DNA from: Planctomycetaceae bacterium
Lineage (GTDB): Bacteria > Planctomycetota > Planctomycetia > Pirellulales > Pirellulaceae
Assembly (NCBI GenBank): GCA_002702965.1
Contig: PADE01000234.1
Location: forward strand, 4,394 to 26,354
DNA length: 21,961 bases
Reading direction: 5' to 3'
A program made the position numbers and the translations under genes. The notes under the pieces were generated by a model. That model worked only from the letters and a program-made list of their open reading frames with translations, had not been told where the DNA came from and did not search any database. Shown in pieces: positions 14,318-21,961 of this stretch. How positions within the stretch are numbered: position 1 is the first letter of the stretch; every line of letters begins with the position of its first letter.

Positions 14318-17287
14318 TTACTGCGTCAAAAAAACCTCCCGCCTCTCGCTCAGGCATGCCGGGGCCAGCCCCGCCGCGGTCGCCTGTTTCACCAGATCGG
14401 CGCCATCTCCCCGCTGGGAGAAGACCGCCTCGCCGGGGCTGACATGCCGGTTCCAGTGCTTCTCAAACACCGCCACCTTGGTCTTGTTGCGGGCGAAGAC
14501 TTTGGGGACCGCATGCCACATGGCCAATTGTCGATCATAGCGGACAAAATATTTTCCCAGCACGCCGGGAAGGATTCGAGACAGCAGTGTCGGCCGCTCC
14601 TCGTCCATATACCGCGGGATCACGTAGCGCGCTTCGTCAATCGGAGCCAGCATCTCGCGCAGCGCCTCGTTGAAAACGCGCGCGACGTTCGGGTCCTTGT
14701 CCCGCAGCAGAATCCGAAAATACCCGCTTTGGCGCTCGGTCGCCGTGACCACCGCATTACCGGGTACCGGGACCACTTTGAGTTCGGCGAGCGAAAGCAC
14801 GATCGCACGCCCCATTTTCTCGACCACCTCGCCCATCGTTTGCGGCTCTCTCCCCTTGCTGCCAAAGGGAGGGAAGCCGGCGATCTTTTTCTCCTTCGCG
14901 TGAAATTTCAACAGCGTGACCTCGGTGGGCAGTGGCTGGAAGGGCTCGCCAATCCGCCAGAGTTTCCTGGCCTCGCCGCGGCGCTCGGCGCGCGCGAGCA
15001 TCTCGCTGTTCATCACCCCGATCGATGCCCGGAAGTCGCGGACGAACTTGTCGTAGCTATCCGAACGGGGATCGACCGCCGGGTGCACGTGCCCCGGCCC
15101 CTTTTCGATCGCGCCATCCTCACAAACGCCGTAGGTGGCGTTGTGCTTCATCAAAAACCGCGCGAAATCACCGTTGCCTTTCGGACCCGAACCCAGGCAG
15201 ACGATATCCCAATTGTCGGCCAGTTTCTCCGGCCACTTCGAATCGAGGCGGATCGAACGGCCGCGCAGCTGGTTGACCGTCATCGTCGTCGTGGCCGTTG
15301 TCAGATCGATCAGCGTGTTGGTCCGGCTGGCATCCCAGCCCTCGCCGAGCAACCCACGAGTGCCGACCAGACAGCGGGTCAGCCCCTGCTGGAACAAGTG
15401 GGTCACCAATTGGACAAAAACGCGCGTTCCCCACGCCGAGCCGCGCCCCTTGATCAGCATGAACACACCCTGCGACTGGGCCTCCAGTTTGACCTCGACC
15501 GCCTCCTGGGCGAGCCACGCCTGAGCCGCTGCCAGAAAACGCTCGCACAGGTCATCGTCCACCAGCACGGTCGAGCCGGTGACCAGGATCGGGTCTAGCT
15601 GGTCGGTGATGGGATCGGAGAGAATTTGTTTGAACGCGGCCACCGCCCCTCCGGCTTCCTCATCCAGCAGGTGGCTGATCTCCGGCGTCACCGCGGACGT
15701 CTTCTCGTAGTCGGTGATCACCACGGCCCGGATGCGCTCCCCCAGCACCTCCAGTTCCTTCGACAGAATGGGAACGAGCGCATCGCACTTGCCCCTGGAG
15801 TAGGCCACCACACGAGCGACGGGCGAGGCACAGGCCTGCGTCCTATCCATGGTCACCTGGACTCCGAAGGAACGCAGCACACCGGTGGCGTGCTCGGCCC
15901 GCTGGTGATCGCCGGGCGCTGCGCTGCGACGCAGTCCATGGCGGATATACCTTTCCAGCACCGGCACCAGCAGCTCGAATTGAACGTTACCACTTCCCAC
16001 GGGCAGTTCCCCGATCCGTTTCCGGTCTTCTTTGCCCAGCAGGATCTCATCGGGGACGTTGGCGGGGAGTTCGCGCCCCATATGTTGCAACAACTTTCGC
16101 GATTGATAACTGTAGACCCTAAAACGGGATTCAAACTCTTCCCAGTTGGAACAGGTGATCGTCCCCAGGCGTCGCTCGTGCAGGGAAGTTCGAATCCATT
16201 CGGGTAGCGACGGGACGGGGAGGGGAAGCGGATCCGAACCGGGGATCGGCGGAGGCGCTGGCACCGGCTCGCTCAGTTGCCACACCAGTTCGTTCAATGA
16301 CCCCCCGATATCGTCCAGCCAACGCAGCTCCTCCACCGTTGGATAGACGAAATAGACGAGATCCTGGTAGGGTGCCAGAAAACCATCCTTGACCACCGCC
16401 GGCACAGGGACTTCGTAATCGACCGGCCCGAAGAAATCGCGGTACCGGCGAACATCCGCCGTCTCTTTCTCCTCCACATCGGGGGGCGTCGCGGTCAGGC
16501 CGACGATGATCGGGCTGCCGAGAAATTCGTCCGCGTCGGCCAGCACGCGTCCCCAATGGTCCATCAGGTGGTGGCACTCATCGAAGATCACCAGGCCGAC
16601 TCCCTGGTTCTTGAGACGGCCCAGCGCCGCCAATGACGAACGGTGCAAAGTCTCCAGCGAGTCGCCACCCTTGGCGCGCGCATCGCGCGCCTTTTTGCGG
16701 TACACCCCCAGTCGATCGTTGTAGTAGGCCGGGTTATTCCGCTGGATATCGTCGATCCAGGCGTTGGCCTCGTCAAAATTTCCCGCCTCTTCCTTTTTGA
16801 TCAGATCGGCGATCCACTTTTCGCGGCCGACGCGATCGGTCTCCTCGTCCGCGCGCCGGGGCAAAGTGACCGACTGGTAGGTCAGTGAGGTGAGCAGGTC
16901 GGGACGTGTGGGGTCGGTACTCGTGTGCCGATCGACGGCGCTGCCATCTTCCATCTGAAACAGATCGGTGCGCGCCGCCCACTGCATCTGGATCGCGGAC
17001 GTCGGCGAAAAGACGACCGCCGGCTGGCGGATACACTCGGCCCACAAGTAGAGCCCCAGCACCGTTTTTCCCGACCCGGGCGGCGCCACGATATGTAGTC
17101 GGCGCTCTCCGTCCTGGAGTTGTTTCTTGGCGATTTCGACCACGTCGGCCTGTGACGGCCGGAGCGTTCCTTGAAATCGGATGGTCGGAAAGTTCTCGAC
17201 GACACTCACGCTCAGGGCCCCACGGTTGTGTTCTAGAGCTGGTCCCTCGACGGGCGGCGCGCCGTGCAACGACCGTCCCGGCGACAA
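14318..17287 (-). CDS. Large DEAD/DEAH-box (SF2) helicase
   Basis: 989 residues if read from a TTG at 17287. The conserved part begins near residue 36 (IRFQGTLRPSQADVV), and a GTG at 17209 with GGGG 8 bases upstream is an equally likely start (963 residues). Motifs: I, APPGSGKT (68-75); Ia, VVFSPTSAIQMQW (81-93); II, DECHH (236-240); III, GLTATPP (263-269); IV-like, VVAYSRGKCDALVPIL (493-508); V, VGTRGLLGEGWDAS (641-654); VI, QLRGRSIR (673-680). These support an ATP-driven nucleic-acid translocase of the ResIII/DEAD type. About 110 mostly helical residues separate Ia from II, and ~370 residues lie between III and V, including a Pro-rich linker (341-362). The last ~300 residues match no domain I recognise. 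No nuclease, methylase or DUF3427-like partner is adjacent; the gene follows a DUF1501 gene by 33-111 bp. Helicase class is certain; the process it serves is unknown. Confidence 0.93.
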   Translation of the reverse strand: MSPGRSLHGAPPVEGPALEHNRGALSVSVVENFPTIRFQGTLRPSQADVVEIAKKQLQDGERRLHIVAPPGSGKTVLGLYLWAECIRQPAVVFSPTSAIQMQWAARTDLFQMEDGSAVDRHTSTDPTRPDLLTSLTYQSVTLPRRADEETDRVGREKWIADLIKKEEAGNFDEANAWIDDIQRNNPAYYNDRLGVYRKKARDARAKGGDSLETLHRSSLAALGRLKNQGVGLVIFDECHHLMDHWGRVLADADEFLGSPIIVGLTATPPDVEEKETADVRRYRDFFGPVDYEVPVPAVVKDGFLAPYQDLVYFVYPTVEELRWLDDIGGSLNELVWQLSEPVPAPPPIPGSDPLPLPVPSLPEWIRTSLHERRLGTITCSNWEEFESRFRVYSYQSRKLLQHMGRELPANVPDEILLGKEDRKRIGELPVGSGNVQFELLVPVLERYIRHGLRRSAAPGDHQRAEHATGVLRSFGVQVTMDRTQACASPVARVVAYSRGKCDALVPILSKELEVLGERIRAVVITDYEKTSAVTPEISHLLDEEAGGAVAAFKQILSDPITDQLDPILVTGSTVLVDDDLCERFLAAAQAWLAQEAVEVKLEAQSQGVFMLIKGRGSAWGTRVFVQLVTHLFQQGLTRCLVGTRGLLGEGWDASRTNTLIDLTTATTTMTVNQLRGRSIRLDSKWPEKLADNWDIVCLGSGPKGNGDFARFLMKHNATYGVCEDGAIEKGPGHVHPAVDPRSDSYDKFVRDFRASIGVMNSEMLARAERRGEARKLWRIGEPFQPLPTEVTLLKFHAKEKKIAGFPPFGSKGREPQTMGEVVEKMGRAIVLSLAELKVVPVPGNAVVTATERQSGYFRILLRDKDPNVARVFNEALREMLAPIDEARYVIPRYMDEERPTLLSRILPGVLGKYFVRYDRQLAMWHAVPKVFARNKTKVAVFEKHWNRHVSPGEAVFSQRGDGADLVKQATAAGLAPACLSERREVFLTQ

Positions 17288-17320
17288 GAGACGGGAATCG
17301 GTCGGAAAGTGGTATCGCCC

Positions 17321-18886
17321 TTACAGTAGCGCCCGAATCGGGCTCCCCCGGTAGACCCGATACGGCCTGCCCGCCCCATCGTGGAATTCGCGATCCGGAC
17401 CGATTCCGAGGCAATGGAAGATGGTCGCGGCCAGGTCCTCCGGCGTGTAGGCGTCAGTGACCGGGACTCCACCCTGGTCGTCGCTGCGACCAATCACCCG
17501 CCCGGGTTGAATTCCTCCCCCGGCAAACCAGCAGGGAAACACATCGCCCCAGTGGTGTCGCCCGGGAGTAAAGGGTTCGCCCGAGGCGCTCTTGCCGTTG
17601 GGGCTGATCGGGGAAATCTTCGGTGTCCGCCCCATCTCCCCGCACATCACGACCAGCGTCTCGTCGAGCAGGCCGCGATCGGACAGGTCGGTCAGAAAGC
17701 CACTCAAGCAGTGATCGATCGAGGGCAACAGTCTGGCCTTTAGATCGCGAAACGCATTCTGGTGCGTATCCCAACCGCGAAGGTTCACCTGGACCATGCG
17801 GACCCCCGCTTCCACCAACCGCCGGGCCACCAAGAACCCTTGCCCCCACTCCTCTCGGCCGTACAGGTCGCGGATCCGGTCCGGTTCCTGTGTCAGATCA
17901 AAGGGGTTGTGTTTGCCTGGCCGGGAAGCCAGCACATAGCGCAGCGCCTGTTGCCGGTAGGCGTCCCACGCCGCTACTGCACCCGAGCGGTCGCCCGCTT
18001 CGATCCCGCGGCGAAATCGCGTCAGGCGAGCCAGCAACTCGGTGCGATTCTCGAGCTGCGGCAACGAGACGGCCCCGCTGCGGCCCAAACTTGGCAGATG
18101 GAAATCGGGGTTGCGGCAACTGCTGTTGTCCCACCAGGCTTTGGGGCCCGGCCCCGGCGCCCGCTCGGCGTCGAGATTGGGATCATCGTGGCTGAAACAA
18201 TTCGGACAGGAACCGGCCGCATCCTTGGCGTTGCATTTGGGTGCCAGGTCGACACCGAGTCGATCGTAGCGGGGCCCCAGCAGACCGGTCCCGCGACCCG
18301 GATAGCGCATCAAGTAGCCGCGGGGCAGTTCCACCGTCGCCGGCAGCGCCACATGCGGTTCGGTCGGCGCAGAGTAGGCGATCAGTGAACCGATCGACGG
18401 CCAACTGAGGCGGCCCTGGCGGGGTTCCGAGATGGTCCGATTCGAATCGCCCGCCGGCAGGGCGGTCGTACCGGTGTGCAATAGGTAGTGACAGCTGTTG
18501 TGTTCGTTGCGAAACTCGCGACCGGCGATGTGGTGCATGGTCCGCACGATCGAAAACCGGTCGCTGAGGGCTGCCAGTTTGGGTAGAAATTCGCAAAAGT
18601 TGACACCGGGAAGCCGCGTCTGCACCGTGCCGTACTCGCCCCGAATTGTGTCGGGCATCTCCGGTTTGGGATCGACCGTCTCATGTTGTGACGGGCCGCC
18701 CGACTGGAAGATGAAGACCACCGACTTGGCGCTCGCCAGCCGCCGTGTGACGGCCGGTTCGGCCTCCGCCTCCAACCGCAGCACGTCACCCAGCCCTGCC
18801 CCCAGCAAGCTCACCCCGCCTACCTCGAGCAATTCCCGCCGCCCGATTTGTGGGTGATCCTGGCGTCGGCAACCCGTGCGATGCAT
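17321..18886 (-). CDS. DUF1501 family protein with a cysteine-bearing insert
   Basis: 521 residues from the ATG at 18886. A twin-arginine leader is present (IGRRELLEVGGVSLLGAGLG), so export by Tat is likely. Family motifs: SVVFIFQSGGPSQHETVDPKP (55-75), SIVRTMHHI (112-120), GVRMVQVNLRGWDTHQN, LLDETLVVMCGEMGRTPKI, GRHHWGDVFPCWFAGGGIQPG, and the end TPEDLAATIFHCLGI followed by GRPYRV. Between YDRLGVDL and PDFHLPSL, usually a short stretch in the family, lies an insert with Cys218, Cys227, Cys230 and Cys257 (C-X8-C-X2-C-X26-C), possibly a metal site or disulfides. Unlike the DUF1501 gene at the left of the window, no PSCyt2/PSD1 cytochrome sits beside it; its neighbours are an FG-GAP protein upstream and a helicase downstream. 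The family is certain, the reaction unknown. Confidence 0.93.
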   Translation of the reverse strand: MHRTGCRRQDHPQIGRRELLEVGGVSLLGAGLGDVLRLEAEAEPAVTRRLASAKSVVFIFQSGGPSQHETVDPKPEMPDTIRGEYGTVQTRLPGVNFCEFLPKLAALSDRFSIVRTMHHIAGREFRNEHNSCHYLLHTGTTALPAGDSNRTISEPRQGRLSWPSIGSLIAYSAPTEPHVALPATVELPRGYLMRYPGRGTGLLGPRYDRLGVDLAPKCNAKDAAGSCPNCFSHDDPNLDAERAPGPGPKAWWDNSSCRNPDFHLPSLGRSGAVSLPQLENRTELLARLTRFRRGIEAGDRSGAVAAWDAYRQQALRYVLASRPGKHNPFDLTQEPDRIRDLYGREEWGQGFLVARRLVEAGVRMVQVNLRGWDTHQNAFRDLKARLLPSIDHCLSGFLTDLSDRGLLDETLVVMCGEMGRTPKISPISPNGKSASGEPFTPGRHHWGDVFPCWFAGGGIQPGRVIGRSDDQGGVPVTDAYTPEDLAATIFHCLGIGPDREFHDGAGRPYRVYRGSPIRALL

Positions 18887-18934
18887 GGCGAAGGCCCCTG
18901 TTTCCTGGTCGAAAAACGTTTAGAACTTGTCCCT

Positions 18935-18943
18935 ATCTTACCA
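18935..18943 (-). promoter_or_regulatory. Candidate extended -10 promoter of the second DUF1501 gene
   Basis: On the minus strand the 90-bp gap before the DUF1501 ATG contains TGGTAAGAT, an extended -10-like element with 4 of 6 hexamer matches, about 50 bases upstream of the start. No -35 box is clear. If real, the DUF1501 gene need not depend on read-through from the FG-GAP gene. Confidence 0.27.
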
Positions 18944-18976
18944 CTGCCGGCCGTCGGCTGGCGACCCGAATCGCGA

Positions 18977-21763
18977 TCACTCCAGCCTGACGGTGACCCG
19001 CGTCAGCACTGGGAATCGGTCCCCATTGTCGGAGCGCAAAAGGGCCCGGTATTGTAGGGTGCGGTCCCCCGGGGCGACCGAAAACCGGCCCTGACGGAGC
19101 GGCCGCCACGCTCCTCGGGTGAGACTGTCGCGGTCGCCCGCCGCACGGATCTCGAACTCCAGTGCGGTCTGTGGGGGCATCTGGGCGTCCCAGGTTAGGC
19201 CGCCCAAGGCGGCGGCCTTGTCCCAGTGGAAAACGCGTGACTCGTAACGCTGTCGGTATTTGCGGTCGGCGATATGCCCCACATCGGCCGCCCACATCAA
19301 GTGCGGACCGTTGGTCGGCAATCGCTCCACCTTGGGGTTCTGGAATCGCCGGCCATCGTTGTAAAACACCCGCGAGCGGGTGCGGTGATCGCCGTGCCGA
19401 GTGTGCGCGTTGACCGCCAGATCGAGTTTGCCGTCGGAATTGAAATCGCCGACCATCGAGTCGTTGACCGAGTCGGAAAACAAGGTCGTTCGGCGCCGCG
19501 TGGCAAAGCCGGTCTCGCTTCCCCAGTAGATATGGCAGGCCAAATCCTCACGCGTCAGCTCACCACTGTGTTGCGGTGAGAAGATGTCGAGATGCCCGTC
19601 ACCGTCCAAGTCAGCCACCGAGCGCCCCAGAGGAGAAAAACCCGGGAGCCACTGCGCATTGGATGCCCGGAAGCCACGCTGGCCCCCCCAGAAAATGACG
19701 TTCCCCATGTCCCGGTAACCGGCCAGCGGGTCATCGTAACTGCCGACCAGGATATCGAGGTATCCATCCCGATTGAAATCCGCGGCGTCGACTCCCAGCG
19801 CCCCGGGCATTTTTAGCCGCTGTTCGCGCTGCGGGTCGAAGCCTTGTGGGCCATTCCAGAAAATACGGGTGCAGTGCAACGAACGTGAAGTGACTGCCAG
19901 ATCGAGCCATTCGTCCCCGTTCAGATCGGCGATCAGGTGTTCCTGAGAATACCCCTCCGAGGGGAAGGCCACACGTCGTTCGCGATCGAAACCGTCTGCA
20001 CCACCATAGTAGATGAACAGCATGTCGACCTGTCCCGGTTCGGCCGCAAACGGTTCGAGCACCAGATCGAGGTATCCGTCGCGATTCAGATCGGCGACCC
20101 CACTGGTGCCTAGAAAATGTTCATGCAACACCGTGCGTCGCCCGACCAGGTCGAACCCGTCGGGACCGCCCCACAGGATGTTGGCGCCAAGGGTCGGGTC
20201 GGAGTGGGCCGCATCACCCGCATGCCCCGAATTGAGTACGATCAGGTCGACAAAACCATCCGCGTTCAGGTCGGCCGCACTGGCTTCGTAACCGCTGTGG
20301 AAGGGAATCTTCCAAACCCGCTCGGCGGCAAAGCCGTCGCGGCCACCCCAGTAGACCAACAGTGGAACTCCTTCGTCGACCAGGCCACCGATGCTGTTGC
20401 AAAACACGGCGCGCGCGGGCAGGTCTCCGGCGGCGTCGGCGATGCCGACGTCGGTTGTCCCCGAGGTCGCAAAACCGCCCGGCTGTCGGCTCAAGACCCG
20501 CTCGCCCGAACCCAGATACACGACCGACTGGCCGCTGAACCGATCAATCGATTGATGGACGGCCACCGCCAGGTCCAACCGACCGTCGGCATTTAGGTCT
20601 CCCATCGCGGTCGCGACCGCGTAGGGGACGCGGAGCGAACTCGACCGCTGGCGGTCAAAGGCCCGCTCGCCGCCCCACATGATGCGCACCCGATCGACGC
20701 TTTGATCGTCTGCGCCCGCCTGTTCGCCGCCGGCGGCCCGAGCCCCCGAGAAACGGGTCAGGACCAGGTCGACGTGACCATCGGCGTCGAGATCGCCGAC
20801 CGAGACCTGGGAGGCAGACCAGGCGGGCACGATCTGCGCTCGGCTGTTGGCCGCTTCGCGATCGACCGCCACCAGACAGACCTCGGGCCGATCGGTCCCG
20901 ATCACCAACTCCGCGCGGGCGTCCCCGTCGAGGTCTGCCCCGGTGACGCACAGAGCCTGGATGGGGGGCAACGGTATCACGGTCCGCGAAAATGCGATCG
21001 GAGTCGCCCCGGCGGTGGCCCAAACAACGGTCAACCGGCCGTCGCTGCCGAGTACCCCCAGGTCGTCGACGGCATCGCCATCGATGTCCGCGGCTGTCAA
21101 CTCGACGGCCGCTGTGACACCAATATCCTGGCGATCGATGGCCGAAAATCCGTTCGCACTCCCCCAGAACAGGCGAATGATCCGCCCTGGCGGCTGTTCC
21201 ACTCTCCACCGACTAGCGCCCAGCGTTGCGATATCGAGGAAGCCATCCCGATTGAGGTCCACGACCGCGACCGCCACCGCCCCGTTCATCGGTAGGGCCC
21301 CATTGATCCGCTGCGGCGACCAGCCGTCGGCGCCTCCCCACGCGATCGACAAGTGACGGCGGTCATGGTGCACACCGATCCGGTTGGGGCAGAACACCGC
21401 ATCCGTGAACCCATCGCGGTCGAGATCCGCCAACACGACACGCTGCGACCCCTCCACTGCGATCGGGCGGATCTGGAGATCGCCCTCTGCGGTCACAGCC
21501 CCGGCCGTCGCGGGGACCATTTGGTAGGTGTCGTGGGTGCAATTGAAGATCAAGTCGAGGTGCCCGTCTCGGTTCAAATCGAATCGATTGATCGTGCGAA
21601 TGGCTCCCTCTCGACTGACATACAAATTCTGACCACCGGCGTCGAGCTTGCCTTGGGCGAAGTCCTCAAAGCGATCATCGACCCACTGCTCGGCGGCGCC
21701 GCAAGGCGCACGCAGAGCAAGCAACAGCACCAAATACGGCCCCCACTGTTTCAGCACTCGCAT
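18977..21763 (-). CDS. Secreted FG-GAP/VCBS repeat beta-propeller protein
   Basis: 928 residues. The ATG at 21763 has GGGAG seven bases upstream (plus-strand 21771-21775) and opens a signal peptide (YLVLLLALRAPCGAA, likely cut near AEQ). The body is a series of FG-GAP/VCBS repeats. I count thirteen calcium-binding-type loops of the form DxNxDGxxDLxx, among them DLNRDGHLDLIF, DLDADGHVDLVL, DLNADGRLDLAV, DFNRDGYLDILV and DFNSDGKLDLAV, and at least one eroded unit (DAAGDLPARAVF). Many units also contain WGGxxGF, typical of planctomycete VCBS proteins. The last ~110 residues lack loops and look like a beta-sandwich (LEFEIRAAGDRDSL, LQYRALLRSDNGDRFPVL). Such proteins fold as propellers and serve in adhesion or surface binding; the ligand is unknown. 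It is the first gene of the minus-strand block, 90 bp before the DUF1501 gene. Confidence 0.93.
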   Translation of the reverse strand: MRVLKQWGPYLVLLLALRAPCGAAEQWVDDRFEDFAQGKLDAGGQNLYVSREGAIRTINRFDLNRDGHLDLIFNCTHDTYQMVPATAGAVTAEGDLQIRPIAVEGSQRVVLADLDRDGFTDAVFCPNRIGVHHDRRHLSIAWGGADGWSPQRINGALPMNGAVAVAVVDLNRDGFLDIATLGASRWRVEQPPGRIIRLFWGSANGFSAIDRQDIGVTAAVELTAADIDGDAVDDLGVLGSDGRLTVVWATAGATPIAFSRTVIPLPPIQALCVTGADLDGDARAELVIGTDRPEVCLVAVDREAANSRAQIVPAWSASQVSVGDLDADGHVDLVLTRFSGARAAGGEQAGADDQSVDRVRIMWGGERAFDRQRSSSLRVPYAVATAMGDLNADGRLDLAVAVHQSIDRFSGQSVVYLGSGERVLSRQPGGFATSGTTDVGIADAAGDLPARAVFCNSIGGLVDEGVPLLVYWGGRDGFAAERVWKIPFHSGYEASAADLNADGFVDLIVLNSGHAGDAAHSDPTLGANILWGGPDGFDLVGRRTVLHEHFLGTSGVADLNRDGYLDLVLEPFAAEPGQVDMLFIYYGGADGFDRERRVAFPSEGYSQEHLIADLNGDEWLDLAVTSRSLHCTRIFWNGPQGFDPQREQRLKMPGALGVDAADFNRDGYLDILVGSYDDPLAGYRDMGNVIFWGGQRGFRASNAQWLPGFSPLGRSVADLDGDGHLDIFSPQHSGELTREDLACHIYWGSETGFATRRRTTLFSDSVNDSMVGDFNSDGKLDLAVNAHTRHGDHRTRSRVFYNDGRRFQNPKVERLPTNGPHLMWAADVGHIADRKYRQRYESRVFHWDKAAALGGLTWDAQMPPQTALEFEIRAAGDRDSLTRGAWRPLRQGRFSVAPGDRTLQYRALLRSDNGDRFPVLTRVTVRLE

Positions 21764-21961
21764 CGTTCCTCTCCCTCACCAAGAAAACCCGCCGCAGAGC
21801 CGACGATTGCGATTCCCGCTGGCTTCCAATGTAGGCGAACCCCGGACGCCCGGCTATCGACGGGTCCCTCCCGTTCGCGTGCGCCGAACCAACTAGGTGG
21901 TCGCTGGCAGGAGGCGGCGCGGAGCCTGGCTGTGCGGCGTCGGCCCGTTTTCGAGCGCCGT
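21764..21961. other. Upstream region of the FG-GAP gene, no gene seen
   Basis: These 198 bases hold the ribosome binding site and presumably the promoter of the FG-GAP gene, read toward the left. I found no convincing promoter pair, RNA gene or coding frame. Confidence 0.4.

Noticed and set aside
14444..15598. 384-residue open frame on the plus strand opposite the helicase
   Set aside because: It is antisense to the conserved helicase motifs, its translation is rich in His, Arg and Gln with no recognisable domain, and long shadow frames are expected in GC-rich DNA.
14318..17287. Calling the helicase part of a restriction or anti-phage system
   Set aside because: No nuclease, methylase, protease or NTPase partner lies nearby; the neighbours are envelope genes.
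1..21961. CRISPR arrays, tRNA/rRNA genes, insertion sequences or prophage
   Set aside because: No regularly spaced repeats, transposase or integrase motifs, or RNA-gene signatures were seen; all long frames are explained by the listed genes.

Overview
The window most likely comes from a member of the Planctomycetota, or at least the PVC group. It is GC-rich and carries gene families that are strongly expanded there: a planctomycete cytochrome of the PSCyt2/PSD1 (DUF1549/DUF1553) type, two DUF1501 proteins with twin-arginine leaders, a 24-residue leucine-rich-repeat lipoprotein, a DUF3472 protein and a long FG-GAP/VCBS propeller protein. Most products look exported, lipid-anchored or membrane-bound. 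No tRNA, rRNA, CRISPR array, integrase, transposase or insertion sequence was recognised.

Layout. Bases 1-13240 are read on the plus strand and 13408-21763 on the minus strand, so the two blocks converge at about 13.3 kb. Plus strand: (1) the 3' part of a very large PSCyt2/PSD1 cytochrome, cut by the left edge; (2) its DUF1501 partner 59 bp downstream; (3) after a 330-bp gap, a predicted exported EF-hand protein with a phosphohistidine domain followed by a PPDK-type ATP-binding domain; (4) a leucine-rich-repeat lipoprotein whose start overlaps the previous stop (ATGA); (5) an ankyrin-repeat/acyltransferase-3 membrane fusion; (6) a secreted DUF3472 protein behind a candidate extended -10 promoter. 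Minus strand, in transcription order: (10) a 928-residue FG-GAP/VCBS protein; (9) a second DUF1501 protein with a cysteine-bearing insert; (8) a large DEAD/DEAH helicase; (7) a small secreted dienelactone-hydrolase-like enzyme.

How the genes may work together. Genes 1 and 2 are the standard planctomycete cytochrome/DUF1501 pair, whose substrate is not established. Genes 3 and 4 form a translationally coupled pair and are the most unusual part of the window. Gene 3 has the domain order of alpha-glucan water dikinases (phosphohistidine, then ATP-binding, with no PEP-binding barrel), but it carries an export signal and calcium-binding EF-hands. The rest looks like a cell-envelope repertoire plus one cytoplasmic helicase whose role cannot be read from its neighbours. 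Annotated starts were moved from the longest reading frame wherever a signal peptide, lipobox or ribosome binding site favoured an internal start.
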